From Planctomycetota bacterium (GTDB taxonomy: Bacteria > Planctomycetota > Phycisphaerae > Sedimentisphaerales > Anaerohalosphaeraceae): DNA of 32,714 nt. A program made the translations under genes and the position numbers. Below are positions 14,499 through 23,667 of the stretch, in pieces (position 1 is the first letter of the stretch; every line of letters begins with the position of its first letter). The notes under the pieces were generated by a model that saw nothing but the letters and a program-made list of their open reading frames with translations, was not told the origin of the DNA and did not search any database. Location of the stretch: assembly GCA_016873215.1 (NCBI GenBank), contig VGXU01000027.1, forward strand, positions 1 through 32,714. The letters run 5' to 3'.

Positions 14499-16499
14499 AT
14501 GCAACAACCTTTTACATTATTGATTAAACCCGCGGGTCCTGACTGTAATATCGCGTGCAGGTACTGTTTTTATGCATGCAAGAGCGAAATGTTCGGAGAC
14601 GGTGCGCACCGCATGAGCGAAGGAACATTGGAGTGTCTTGTGAAAAGCTATCTGGATTTGCGTTTTCCGATGAACAGCTTTGCCTGGCAGGGGGGTGAGC
14701 CGACGCTGATGGGAGTTGATTTTTACAAGCAGGCAGTCCGGCTGCAGCAGCAGTATGGGGCAGGGGGCCAGATCGTCAGTAATGCCTTTCAAACGAACGG
14801 GATTCTGCTGAATGATACATGGGCTGAATTTCTGGCAGAATATAAGTTTCTGTGCGGGATCAGTCTGGATGGACCTCAGGAATTTCACGATTATTACCGA
14901 AAAGACCGTGCAGGCAAGGGTACCTATGACCGGGTTCTGGCGGGGATTGAATGCTGCCGTCGGCACGGGGTAGAGTTTAATATCCTGGTGCTTCTCAATA
15001 ACCGGAATGTAGATTATCCGGATGAACTTTTTGATTTTTTCACATCTAAAGATCTGCTGTATTTACAATTTGTGCCGTGTGTGGAGCCGAATCCGGCTAA
15101 TCCGAAGCAGCCGGCAGAATACAGTATCACGCCGGAACAATACGGACGATTTTTATGTCGTTTTTTTAACCGATGGCAGGATGGTTGGACCCGGAAACTG
15201 AGCGTGCGGATTTTTGACAGCATGCTGTCGTATCTGCTGGGCAGACCTCATACGGAGTGCACATTCGGGCGGCAATGCAATGATTATATCGTGATTGAGC
15301 ATAATGGAGACGCCTACTGCTGTGATTTTTATGTCACGGACCAGACACGGCTGGGCAATATTCTCGATACGCCGATTGAGCAACTCGCCTCGCACCCGGT
15401 CAAGCAGGCATTTTCAAGCAGGAAGACTGAACTTGCGGATAAGTGCCTGGCCTGTCAGTATCTGGATATCTGCCGGGGCGGATGTCCGAAAGACCGGGCC
15501 ATGCTGACCGGAACGCATATGGCATCGAGTTATTTTTGTGAGGGGTATAAGATGTTTTTCGACCATGCTCTTGGTCATCTGCGAGGACTGGCCCAGGAGG
15601 TTCAGAAGCAGCACAATGAACGTACTGTGACCAAGTCGCTCTATATCAACGGAGAAGAAGTAGAAGGTGTCTTCATTCAGGCCGAGATAAATCGTTTACG
15701 TCCTCAATATCAGCAAGTCTTTGCAGATCAGCCGAAGGAGGAGCAGGAGAAACAATTGGCCGAATGGGCGCGGGAAAATATTATTGAGGCAACCCTGTTT
15801 CGACAGCAAGCCCGAAAATATTTTCCGCAGATTACTCCACAGGAAATCCAAAACACTCTTCAACAGTTGCTTGGTCAAGAAAGGCCGTATGGTCCTTTAC
15901 ATCAGCGACTCCAGGCCGGTACTCAAGAGCAGCAAAAGCTGCACGATGAAATTGCTGACCGAATTCGGCATGAAAGACTGCAATCTCAGATTGCCAGAAC
16001 AATCCCTCAACCCTCAGAAAAAGAGATCCGCAAGTATTATAACCAGCATCTGGCTGACCGATTTACGGTTTCGGAGATGGTGCATGCCGCACATATCGTT
16101 AAGCATCCGAATGCCGACAACTCCAAAGAACAGCTGTACCGGCAGATGTGCGAAATCAAGGAAAAACTCGATCAGGGTGTTCCGTTCGAGGAACTGGCCA
16201 AGGAGAATTCTGACTGCCCGGACAGCGGCGGTGATCTTGGATTTTTTGCGCGCGGCAAGATGGTTCCGGCTTTTGAAGAGGTTGTATTTAGTCTCAAACC
16301 TGGTTCATATAGTGATATTTTTGAGACTGAATTCGGCTGGCATATCGCTAAAGTCATTAAGAAGTGTCTCCCTGTTCCCTGTTCCCTGGAACAGGTACGA
16401 GAAGTCATTGTCCAGGATTTAGCTCAGCAGGCACAAGAAAGAGCACTCGAGCAGTTTCTCGACGCTCAAAAAGAAAAGGCCCATATCGAAGAACGATAA
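14499..16499 (+). CDS. Anaerobic sulfatase maturase (radical SAM/SPASM) fused to SurA-like and PpiC parvulin domains
   Basis: The protein has 666 residues from the ATG at 14499, chosen because GGAAA precedes it at suitable spacing; the in-frame ATG at 14487 has no ribosome binding site. Residues about 5-370 are an anSME: the radical SAM motif CNIACRYCFYAC (CxxxCxxC), FAWQGGEPTLMG, GISLDGPQEFHDYYR, and SPASM cysteines in CTFGRQCNDY, KCLACQYLDICRGGCPKDR and YFCEGYKMFF. It would convert the active-site Cys of sulfatases to formylglycine without oxygen. After residue 385 a helical, charged SurA_N-like segment leads to a parvulin domain (about 525-620) with HAAHIVKHP, FEELAKENSDCPDSGGDLGF, PAFEEVVFSLKPG and FGWHIAKVIKK. 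No signal peptide, so the foldase part is cytoplasmic. A Cys-type sulfatase lies at 22219. Confidence 0.9.
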   Translation: MQQPFTLLIKPAGPDCNIACRYCFYACKSEMFGDGAHRMSEGTLECLVKSYLDLRFPMNSFAWQGGEPTLMGVDFYKQAVRLQQQYGAGGQIVSNAFQTNGILLNDTWAEFLAEYKFLCGISLDGPQEFHDYYRKDRAGKGTYDRVLAGIECCRRHGVEFNILVLLNNRNVDYPDELFDFFTSKDLLYLQFVPCVEPNPANPKQPAEYSITPEQYGRFLCRFFNRWQDGWTRKLSVRIFDSMLSYLLGRPHTECTFGRQCNDYIVIEHNGDAYCCDFYVTDQTRLGNILDTPIEQLASHPVKQAFSSRKTELADKCLACQYLDICRGGCPKDRAMLTGTHMASSYFCEGYKMFFDHALGHLRGLAQEVQKQHNERTVTKSLYINGEEVEGVFIQAEINRLRPQYQQVFADQPKEEQEKQLAEWARENIIEATLFRQQARKYFPQITPQEIQNTLQQLLGQERPYGPLHQRLQAGTQEQQKLHDEIADRIRHERLQSQIARTIPQPSEKEIRKYYNQHLADRFTVSEMVHAAHIVKHPNADNSKEQLYRQMCEIKEKLDQGVPFEELAKENSDCPDSGGDLGFFARGKMVPAFEEVVFSLKPGSYSDIFETEFGWHIAKVIKKCLPVPCSLEQVREVIVQDLAQQAQERALEQFLDAQKEKAHIEER

Positions 16500-16504
16500 A
16501 AATG

Positions 16505-16524
16505 CCTAAAATCATTTTTTTAGG
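16505..16524. terminator. Possible bidirectional terminator between convergent genes
   Basis: CCTAAAA (16505-16511) pairs with TTTTAGG (16518-16524) around a 6-base loop, giving a short stem with T-rich sequence on either strand. It lies between the stop of the maturase gene and the stop of the convergent phosphoesterase gene, overlapping the latter's last codons. The stem is short, so this is tentative. Confidence 0.35.
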
Positions 16525-17693
16525 ATGTCGCCAAGATTAACATTTTTCCATTTTTTGTTTGAAACACCTGTGTAAATATCCGCGGTAACAGCCGCATCAG
16601 AGACATTCACAATCGCATAGCCGGGGAAGTCTGCGTATTCAAAATATGTCACATCTTCTTTTTCATCTTCCAGCCATTTTCTGCGTTGGCTCACTGTATC
16701 AGGCTGGAAATCAGGCTCCAGTGAAACCAGCGAGCCGGTATAATTTTGGATGCCTTCGATATAATCTTTAACGGAAATACGAGATGAATTAATTACGCTG
16801 TTCATGCTGAATTGTACAAAAGAGCCGGTTGGGGTTTTTCTGCCGAGAACACTGTATTTATGTAAATGGGCGGTCAAGACTATCGCTCTATATTCCCCCA
16901 GTATAGCCAGAAATTTCTCGCGAATGCCTTTCTCTTCAGGTCTTGAGAAAAGATGCCATGCGGCTCTGGCGCCATAAGGAACAGCGGGGGGGTGCATTAC
17001 GACAAAAGCATAACGATGTTTATTTTCTTTCAGAGTTTTTTTCAGCCAGTCAGGGTCATTATTGTTGTATGCATCAAAGATGACAAATAAATCCGGTCCC
17101 TTTAAAAAACAAAAAGAGGCCGAATGTATTGGTTTGTTGCTTTCATCAGACATCCATGGCAGCATAAAACTGTTAAAAGCCTCGATGGCTCCCGGCCCTG
17201 TAATATCATGATTACCCTTAGTCGCAAAGAATGCTGTATTGGGGAGGTATTGACCAATAATTTCTTTGGCATACCTGAACTGAGTGAACTGCAGATCGTA
17301 GCTGCCGCAAAGGCCTTCGATAAGATCACCACCCTGGATGACCATTTGTATCTGTTTTCTGTCTGAGTCAATGTGTGCCCGTAATTGCTTTAAGAGGCAG
17401 GGTGTGTATAGCTTTGTATTATTTACATAGTTTTCTATCTGCTTTATATCTTTTGGGTAATTCGACTTTACCCATTCCATGTCGTGATACGATGTCTGGT
17501 CGATATGTATGTCACCGATATAGATAAAAGAATATTTCGACTCTATGGTATTGGGCTCAGGGCCTGCTCCCCCGAATACGAGAGCGTGAAAAAACAGACA
17601 AAATGTTAGGATTAAACCGGTAGTCGCACGACAAGAGAGCTGTATGGAGCTAACGGCTGAAAATTTACGGATACATTTTTTTGTTTCCGCCAC
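16512..17693 (-). CDS. Secreted or membrane-anchored calcineurin-like metallophosphoesterase
   Basis: The protein has 393 residues from a GTG start with AAGGA seven bases upstream. A hydrophobic segment at about 25-42, after a positively charged N-terminus, is a signal peptide or anchor. The five metallophosphoesterase motifs are in order: YIGDIHID (Asp61, His63), VIQGGDLIEG, ATKGNHDITG, FVVMHPPAV and VLTAHLHKYS, giving a complete two-metal site. The substrate cannot be predicted; exported members hydrolyse phosphodiesters, nucleotides or sugar phosphates. It lies 52 bp downstream of the GntR-LacI-type regulator on the same strand and may be co-transcribed with it. It is unlike the other phosphoesterase at 23668 outside the motifs. 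Confidence 0.87.
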   Translation of the reverse strand: MAETKKCIRKFSAVSSIQLSCRATTGLILTFCLFFHALVFGGAGPEPNTIESKYSFIYIGDIHIDQTSYHDMEWVKSNYPKDIKQIENYVNNTKLYTPCLLKQLRAHIDSDRKQIQMVIQGGDLIEGLCGSYDLQFTQFRYAKEIIGQYLPNTAFFATKGNHDITGPGAIEAFNSFMLPWMSDESNKPIHSASFCFLKGPDLFVIFDAYNNNDPDWLKKTLKENKHRYAFVVMHPPAVPYGARAAWHLFSRPEEKGIREKFLAILGEYRAIVLTAHLHKYSVLGRKTPTGSFVQFSMNSVINSSRISVKDYIEGIQNYTGSLVSLEPDFQPDTVSQRRKWLEDEKEDVTYFEYADFPGYAIVNVSDAAVTADIYTGVSNKKWKNVNLGDILKK

Positions 17694-17745
17694 TGAATTG
17701 TCCTTATTTCAGTCCGGGTATATTCGGTATACTGTCTTTGCAGAG

Positions 17746-18921
17746 TTATTCCGCAGAATCAGGCGTTATTTTTAAATGACTTCCGCAGGATTCTCGGATG
17801 ATTAATTCTGTGTTCAGCATAATATTCCTTGCCGATATGTCCGGATGGTTGATTCGATCAAGCATCGTTCGGACGGCTTCGTATGCCAATGCAGAAGGAT
17901 TTTGTCGAATCGTGGTCAGAGAGACTGGAAGATTTTCATCAATCGGCAGATCGTCAAAGCCTACGATGCGTACATCCTGAGGGATCTTGATGCCTTCAGA
18001 GTAGAAAAAGTTGATTAAGTCGGCAGCGGTTGTATCATTTACGCAAACAAAAGCCTCGGTTGCTCCGCTTTTCACTAAATCCAGCATCATGGTTCGTTCC
18101 GGACAATCAGATTTGTTAATTAAATTACGACTGTCAAACTGGTGCAGGCGGGATTTTTCCGGCTGGATTTGATTTCCTTCAAGTGCCAATCGATATCCGC
18201 AATACCGATCGTTAATGGCGGTTGTTTGAACTGTTCCACAGATAAAATCGATTTTCCTGTAGCCCAGTTCAATTAAATGACTGGTCAAAATAAGAGAAGA
18301 CTGCTCATTATTAATACCGACGATGTCAAATTCGCTGCGGTGATAACCATCCGTCAAATCTCGATCCAGCAGGACTAAGGCAATCCCTGCTTTCTTGAGC
18401 CGGTCTGCAATGTTTTTATTAAGGAAATTGTTTTTGGTTAATTCGAGGGGGGTAAAAAAGACTCCCGCCACGGATGAACTAAGCAGGTGTTTGCAAATTG
18501 TCTCGGCTGCCTCAACATAATCAGAATCATCGCCGACAGGGATGTCATTTAAAAGAAGAGAATATCCAAATTGGCTGGCGTTTTTAAGCAGTTCGGGCAC
18601 CATAATACCGAATATGGTGCTGCTTGTGGTTTGAACAGGCCGGATCTGCCAGTGAACCAAAAGTCCCAGGGTTCGATTGCTATGTTTCGTACTCTGCTTG
18701 ACAAAGGTGCCCTGTCCCTGCCTTCGTGTGATAAGATTTTTTTGCTGCAGGTCACGCATGGCTCTGCCGATTGTGGGGCGTGAGGTATTAAACGTTTTCG
18801 CAAGCTCATTTTCCGTTGGGAGTCTTTCGCCTGGCTTGTAAATTCCTTTAACGATGTCGCTGCAAAGCTTGTCGTAAATCAATTTATGCTTTATCGTTTT
18901 TTCCGAACTTCTTCGTCCCAT
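17746..18921 (-). CDS. GntR-type winged-helix repressor with LacI-type sugar-sensing domain
   Basis: The protein has 391 residues. Residues about 10-78 are a GntR winged helix: YKPGERLPTENELAKTFNTS, then TIGRAMRDLQQKNLI and RRQGQGTFV. Residues about 90-385 are a periplasmic-binding-protein-like sensor as in LacI/GalR and AraR, with LGLLVHW, VAGVFFTPLE, ALVLLDRDL, DIVGINNEQ, KIDFICG and DVRIVGFDDLPIDENLP. It is arranged like Bacillus AraR: DNA binding relieved by a sugar. It is divergent from the GH2/sulfatase genes across a 293-bp AT-rich region, the usual position for a local regulator, so it probably represses those genes and itself until a degradation product binds. Ligand unknown. Confidence 0.92.
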   Translation of the reverse strand: MGRRSSEKTIKHKLIYDKLCSDIVKGIYKPGERLPTENELAKTFNTSRPTIGRAMRDLQQKNLITRRQGQGTFVKQSTKHSNRTLGLLVHWQIRPVQTTSSTIFGIMVPELLKNASQFGYSLLLNDIPVGDDSDYVEAAETICKHLLSSSVAGVFFTPLELTKNNFLNKNIADRLKKAGIALVLLDRDLTDGYHRSEFDIVGINNEQSSLILTSHLIELGYRKIDFICGTVQTTAINDRYCGYRLALEGNQIQPEKSRLHQFDSRNLINKSDCPERTMMLDLVKSGATEAFVCVNDTTAADLINFFYSEGIKIPQDVRIVGFDDLPIDENLPVSLTTIRQNPSALAYEAVRTMLDRINHPDISARNIMLNTELIIRESCGSHLKITPDSAE

Positions 18922-19073
18922 AGGGCAACGGCCTAATCAAAAATATGTCCAAGTTGTTTATACGATTATAATCAATTTTAATATTACCGAAACCACCTTT
19001 ATAAATAATTGATCAGGTAATATACAAGTGTTATAAAAACAGATATTCTAATAATAAATCCAAGTTTTAGGCT

Positions 19074-19103
19074 ACGATAAGGATAAACTATATCACGATA
19101 AGG
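19074..19103. promoter_or_regulatory. Direct-repeat candidate operator upstream of the GH2 gene
   Basis: The 9-bp sequence ACGATAAGG occurs at 19074-19082 and 19095-19103, start to start 21 bp, two DNA turns. TATATC (19089-19094) and GATATA (19105-19110) also flank the second copy as an inverted pair. The site lies in the divergent region between the GntR-LacI-type regulator and the GH2 gene, about 60 bp upstream of the GH2 promoter. Binding is inferred only from position and spacing. Confidence 0.3.
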
Positions 19104-19162
19104 GGATATAATTAATTTCATTGATATTATTAATAACGAATAGTATATATGTAAATACAATC

Positions 19163-19191
19163 TTGTCAAGAATCCGTATAAATAATATAAC
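19163..19191 (+). promoter_or_regulatory. Sigma-70-like promoter of the GH2/sulfatase genes
   Basis: TTGTCA (19163-19168) and TATAAC (19186-19191) are 17 bp apart, near-consensus -35 and -10 boxes. Transcription would start near 19198, leaving only about 17 bases before the ATG at 19215, with AAAGGGA as ribosome binding site. Confidence 0.55.
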
Positions 19192-19214
19192 AGCAAGATT
19201 GAAAAGGGACTTCA

Positions 19215-22121
19215 ATGAAAAATGGCTTGTTTATTGGCCGTCAGCTAATCTGGGGATTTATTCTGTTCTACATCTTCCCTATAGCGATCTGCTCAGGTGT
19301 TGAATTCAATCGTAGATTTGCTCCGCACCAGGGAATTGTGACGGACTATGAACGGCCGCAGCGAAGCGAACTTTGTCTCAACGGCAAGTGGCAGTTTCAG
19401 CCGGTTGCGCTGCCGGAAGGTTATCCATGGAATCGTGGGAATGTACCCGTCCTTGATTTGCCAAAATCCGACAAATGGGAGGCAGTACCCATTAAAATCC
19501 CGTCTGCCTGGAACGTAAACAACTGGGGTTTATGGGCCCAGCCGCAAAAATATGATCCTGTTCCTCTTTATTTTCCCAGCTATCCGGATTCATGGAAACA
19601 CGCCCGGATGGGGTGGCTGCGCAAGAGTTTCACAATTCCATCGGATTGGAAAGGCCGCAGGCTGATTCTGCATTTTGACGGGGTGGCCGGAGAATGCTGT
19701 GTTACATTGAACGGTAAAAAGGTTGTGGATTCTCATTACGATACTTTCACCCCTTTTGAAGCGAATATTACGGATCAGGCGGATTGGACGGGAGAAAATG
19801 AGTTGCTCGTGGGAGTCCGAGCCCATCGTCTGTTGAATCAGACACATCCCAAATACAAATGGGGCTGGGATGCGATGGGTCCGCGAGGTTCAGATATGTT
19901 TGATGTCTGCGGGATCTACCAGGATGTTTTTTTGCTCGGGTTACCGCAGGTCTGTGTCGAAGATATTTTTGTCAAGCCCTGGCTGGATCGTGACTTGCTG
20001 GAAATCGACGTACGGGTTAGTAATGCGACAAACAGCACGCGTACGATTCAAGTTGGGGGAGTGATTCGCCCATGGAAAAATCTGGCTGGAGACGATACTC
20101 TCACGGCTCCAGAACAGAAGTGGACCCTGGAAACACCTGTTATGACTCTTGCCGCCGAAACGGTCGAATTGAAGCCTGGAGAACACAAAACGATTACATT
20201 ATGCGAATCCGTAAACGGGCAGCTTAAACAATGGGGTCCCGGACACCCCAATCTATACGGACTTGTGTTAAACGTAAAGATGGACGGCAAAGAAACAGAT
20301 CGGAAATACATTCGTTTCGGATGGCGTCAGTTTAAGATCAAGGAAGGAGATTTATTCCTGAATGGACAGAAGATACGTCTTTATGGTGATTTCATGCATC
20401 CATTTTCTTCTTTCATCATGACACGTCGTACAGCCTGGGCATGGTTTACCATGATCGGGGATTTCGGCGGCAATAGTGTCCGGCCGCATGCCCAGCCATG
20501 GCCCAAATTTTATATTGATATGGCCGATGAAATGGGCATTGTGGTTCTGGATGAAGCGGGTCTGTTTGGTAGTGCCGGCGGTTTTAATATGGATCAGGAG
20601 CAGGCGTGGAAAAACTGCCGGGCTGGTTATGAAGCCCTGATTCGCCGGGATCGAAACAGTCCGAGTGTTATGGGCTGGAGTTTTGCCAATGAAATGTTTG
20701 CATTAGCTCTTTTAAATAAGATTCCTGATGAAGAGTTTGACTTTTATCGTGCCAAACTTGCAGATCTGGGGCAGATGGCTTATGGGTTAGACCCGACACG
20801 GGAGTGGATCTCTTGTGATGGGGATGAAGACCTGAATGGTCGTCTGAAGGTTTGGAGCAAACACTGGGGCGACGGTTGGAAAGATAAAGAGAAGATTGAT
20901 TATGGACTTCCTGAAAAAGACTCCAAACCCCTGATGCTGGGTGAATATAGCGGCTCTTATTATGGAACACCTGATCGGCTGGATTATTTGAATGGGGATC
21001 GGGCTTACGAGAGCTATGCCGGGCGGGTCGAAGCCTTGGGTATTGATATCTATGAATTAGCTACTGGTATTGCTCGCGATAAACTCGATTACTTTTCCGC
21101 CTCTGAAACGGTCTGGTTTGGATTGGAACATTTAAATTTTGGATTTCATGATTTTAGTCATCTCCCCACTGAAAAGGACGGAGTTTTCTTCACTCGCCCA
21201 TATCAAGAGGGTGAGCCTGGTATGCAGCCTGAAAGGATTGGGCCTTTTGTGACGACCCTCAATCCGGGATGGGATCCAAGCCTGCCGCTCTATAAACCAC
21301 TGGCAATGTTTGAGGCGATGAAAGCGTCCCTTGCGACTGAGAAACCATTTCCTTTTCAGAGTCGGATACCTTTTCTGGAACGCCCTGATGTTCCGTTGCC
21401 GACATTTGATTCTGTTCAGTTTATTGGAGATAAGCAAAGCAGCCTGCATGCATTTCTCAATAGCTATAATCTTTCGTTGACCGATGATGCGTCAGCGAAA
21501 TTTGTGATTATCGATGCTCATACCGGTCTTGGGATTGCATTAGATAAAATGATTGTCAAATCTGCTTTGTCATCCGGCGGGACGGTACTGATCCTGTTGA
21601 ATGACAGGGGGGTAGACTTGGATTTGTTGAACACAATCCTGCCTGAATCCGTGACTCTTACGGATCGTCAGATATCTTCTTTTGTGCATGGAGCAGAAAA
21701 CACCCAAACGGCTCCATTTTCGTTGAGAGAATTATATTTCGTTGAGCAAGAACAGAAATCGCACATGATGAAGTGCGGACTGGATGGTCCGTTTGTCAAA
21801 AACTCAACAATCCTTCTTAAGGCCTGTGATATCGACTGGTCTCTTTTCCACACATCCGAGAATCGAAAATGCGGCGCTCTGGTGCTCTATGAGAAACTGC
21901 ATAAGCCGTCTGGTGCAGCGCTGGTGGAATGGACAAAGGGACAAGGGAAAATCCTGCTCTGTTCTATTGATACTTCCAGAAAAAGCGAACGGATTACTCA
22001 TTTCTGGAAGAAACTGTTTGGATGTCTGGGCGTCAACATGGCAGGAGTAACTGACCGTTCGGATTTAAAAAGAGAAGAAACCAGACCGTACGATTTACTG
22101 CGTGATGGTCCTCCGAAATAA
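19215..22121 (+). CDS. Secreted glycoside hydrolase family 2 enzyme (beta-galactosidase/glucuronidase-like)
   Basis: The protein has 968 residues. An N-terminal signal peptide (about 1-28) exports it. Residues about 40-235 form the GH2 sugar-binding jelly roll (LCLNGKWQFQPV, KIPSAWNVNNWG, YDTFTPFEANITD), followed by an Ig-like domain to about 350 and a TIM barrel (FRFGWRQFKI-like entry at RFGWRQFKIKEGDLFLNGQK). The acid/base is Glu493 in MGWSFANEMF and the nucleophile is probably Glu577 in LMLGEYSGSYY. After about 740 the chain resembles a glutamine-amidotransferase-like accessory domain (FVIIDAHTGLGI, GGTVLILLNDRG), common in large GH2 enzymes. It precedes the sulfatase by 97 bp, and the two probably act on one sulfated glycan. 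Which sugar is released cannot be told from sequence. Confidence 0.9.
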   Translation: MKNGLFIGRQLIWGFILFYIFPIAICSGVEFNRRFAPHQGIVTDYERPQRSELCLNGKWQFQPVALPEGYPWNRGNVPVLDLPKSDKWEAVPIKIPSAWNVNNWGLWAQPQKYDPVPLYFPSYPDSWKHARMGWLRKSFTIPSDWKGRRLILHFDGVAGECCVTLNGKKVVDSHYDTFTPFEANITDQADWTGENELLVGVRAHRLLNQTHPKYKWGWDAMGPRGSDMFDVCGIYQDVFLLGLPQVCVEDIFVKPWLDRDLLEIDVRVSNATNSTRTIQVGGVIRPWKNLAGDDTLTAPEQKWTLETPVMTLAAETVELKPGEHKTITLCESVNGQLKQWGPGHPNLYGLVLNVKMDGKETDRKYIRFGWRQFKIKEGDLFLNGQKIRLYGDFMHPFSSFIMTRRTAWAWFTMIGDFGGNSVRPHAQPWPKFYIDMADEMGIVVLDEAGLFGSAGGFNMDQEQAWKNCRAGYEALIRRDRNSPSVMGWSFANEMFALALLNKIPDEEFDFYRAKLADLGQMAYGLDPTREWISCDGDEDLNGRLKVWSKHWGDGWKDKEKIDYGLPEKDSKPLMLGEYSGSYYGTPDRLDYLNGDRAYESYAGRVEALGIDIYELATGIARDKLDYFSASETVWFGLEHLNFGFHDFSHLPTEKDGVFFTRPYQEGEPGMQPERIGPFVTTLNPGWDPSLPLYKPLAMFEAMKASLATEKPFPFQSRIPFLERPDVPLPTFDSVQFIGDKQSSLHAFLNSYNLSLTDDASAKFVIIDAHTGLGIALDKMIVKSALSSGGTVLILLNDRGVDLDLLNTILPESVTLTDRQISSFVHGAENTQTAPFSLRELYFVEQEQKSHMMKCGLDGPFVKNSTILLKACDIDWSLFHTSENRKCGALVLYEKLHKPSGAALVEWTKGQGKILLCSIDTSRKSERITHFWKKLFGCLGVNMAGVTDRSDLKREETRPYDLLRDGPPK

Positions 22122-22140
22122 GTCGAGAGTATGAAATACC

Positions 22141-22161
22141 TGAGCGTCATCAAACCGCTCA
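22141..22161 (+). other. Hairpin between the GH2 and sulfatase genes
   Basis: TGAGCG (22141-22146) pairs with CGCTCA (22156-22161) around a 9-base loop. There is no T-run after it, so it is more likely a weak attenuator or mRNA-stability structure than a true terminator, or chance. Confidence 0.25.
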
Positions 22162-22218
22162 TTAAAGGCCATACGGTGAGATGAAAAAATGTTATAACTC
22201 CATAAAGAAAGGGATAAG

Positions 22219-23631
22219 ATGAAAAGTAATCGACGGGATTTTGTTAAACTTTCACTGGGCGGAATCAGTGTAGGCGTTCTTTCATCAGCCCTTGCAGGCA
22301 GCAGTGCCGCTGAAAGTTCTCGCCAGGGCGTCAAAAATGTTCTTTTTATTATTGTTGAAGATATCAAGAATATCATGGGTTGTTACGGCAATCCGGTTGT
22401 GCAGACGCCCAACTTGGACCGACTTGCCAAAAAGGGCATCATTTTTGACCGCGCGTATTGTCAGTATCCTGTATGCAACCCCAGCCGGACGTCATTTCTG
22501 ACAGGTCTTCGGCCGGATACCACGCAGATTCTGGACAATGTGGTCCCATGGAGCACACACATCAAAAATCATGTGACGTTGCCGAAATTGTTCAAAGATA
22601 ACGGCTATTATACGGTCGGTATGGGGAAAATATTTCATGGGAAAAAAGAACACGATGATGTGCAGGCATGGGATGAGCGTTTGGATTTTAGTCCGACAGA
22701 GATTGGCAAACAGGGTGAAGGCCGGAATATGACAGGCGGCAAAATAGACTGGTGCCAATGGCGTGCTGCAGAAGGTACGGATGACGACCAGCCGGACGGC
22801 CAATTGGCCGCCAGGGCGGTCCAAATCCTGAATCAGCAACACGGCAAACCCTTCTTTATGGCATTGGGTTTTCATAAGCCGCATGATCCATTTGAAGCCC
22901 CGAAGAAGTACTTTGATATGTATCCGCTGGACAAACTCATGCCGCCGGTTGTGCCGGACAAACAATTGCCAAAAGAAGAGTACATTCTCGGCAGTTCCTC
23001 GGCGTCTGTTTTTAGAGAATTTTCTCTGCGAGATCAGCGGGAATTTACACGTGCCTATTATGCGGCGACCTCTTTTACCGATGCACAGATCGGCAGGGTG
23101 ATGGATGCGCTGGACCGGCAAAATCTGTGGAAAGATACGGTGGTATTATTTATCGGCGACCACGGATATAACCTCGGTGAACATCACTGGTGGAATAAAG
23201 CAGTTTTATTTGAAGATACCACCCGAGTTCCGATGATTGCGGTAGTAGAAGGCCGAACCCGGGGCAATACGCGATGTGATCAGTTTGTGGAATTGGTGGA
23301 TTTGTATCCGACATTTGCGGATCTGTGCGGATTAAAAACGCCCACAAATCTTGAGGGGATCAGTTTTCGTCCCTTGCTGAGTGAGCCGGATAAGCCATGG
23401 AAAACCACCGCATATACCCAGGTCCAGCGGGGCGATACGGCCGGTAAATCGGTCCGGACAAAACGCTGGCGTTATAATGAGTGGATTCGTGACGGCAAAG
23501 TAATTCTTGTCGAGTTGTTCGACCACGCAAGCGATCCGCAGGAATATCGAAATCTTGCCGAAATGAGCGATTTTAAAGATATATGCGAAGAATTAAGCAA
23601 GCTCTTAAAAACAGGGCATAACCGTTTTTAA
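22219..23631 (+). CDS. Exported Cys-type sulfatase (S1 family, iduronate-2-sulfatase-like)
   Basis: The protein has 470 residues. The N-terminus [14 protein letters not shown] is a Tat-like signal. The modification motif is [11 protein letters not shown] with Cys86, the Cys-x-Pro-x-Arg form that an anaerobic maturase converts to formylglycine. Other sites are [12 protein letters not shown] (Glu47-Asp48 where most S1 sulfatases have Asp-Asp), [25 protein letters not shown] and [15 protein letters not shown], the second metal site. Length and motif order fit iduronate-2-sulfatase-like members acting on sulfated polysaccharides. AAAGGGA precedes the ATG. It follows the GH2 gene and probably shares its promoter. 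The anSME fusion at 14499 is the likely activator. Substrate not predictable. Confidence 0.93.
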   Translation: MKSNRRDFVKLSLGGISVGVLSSALAGSSAAESSRQGVKNVLFIIVEDIKNIMGCYGNPVVQTPNLDRLAKKGIIFDRAYCQYPVCNPSRTSFLTGLRPDTTQILDNVVPWSTHIKNHVTLPKLFKDNGYYTVGMGKIFHGKKEHDDVQAWDERLDFSPTEIGKQGEGRNMTGGKIDWCQWRAAEGTDDDQPDGQLAARAVQILNQQHGKPFFMALGFHKPHDPFEAPKKYFDMYPLDKLMPPVVPDKQLPKEEYILGSSSASVFREFSLRDQREFTRAYYAATSFTDAQIGRVMDALDRQNLWKDTVVLFIGDHGYNLGEHHWWNKAVLFEDTTRVPMIAVVEGRTRGNTRCDQFVELVDLYPTFADLCGLKTPTNLEGISFRPLLSEPDKPWKTTAYTQVQRGDTAGKSVRTKRWRYNEWIRDGKVILVELFDHASDPQEYRNLAEMSDFKDICEELSKLLKTGHNRF

Positions 23632-23667
23632 TTAAAGTCGCGATTGCACAAAAAACTCTGTTGTCTT

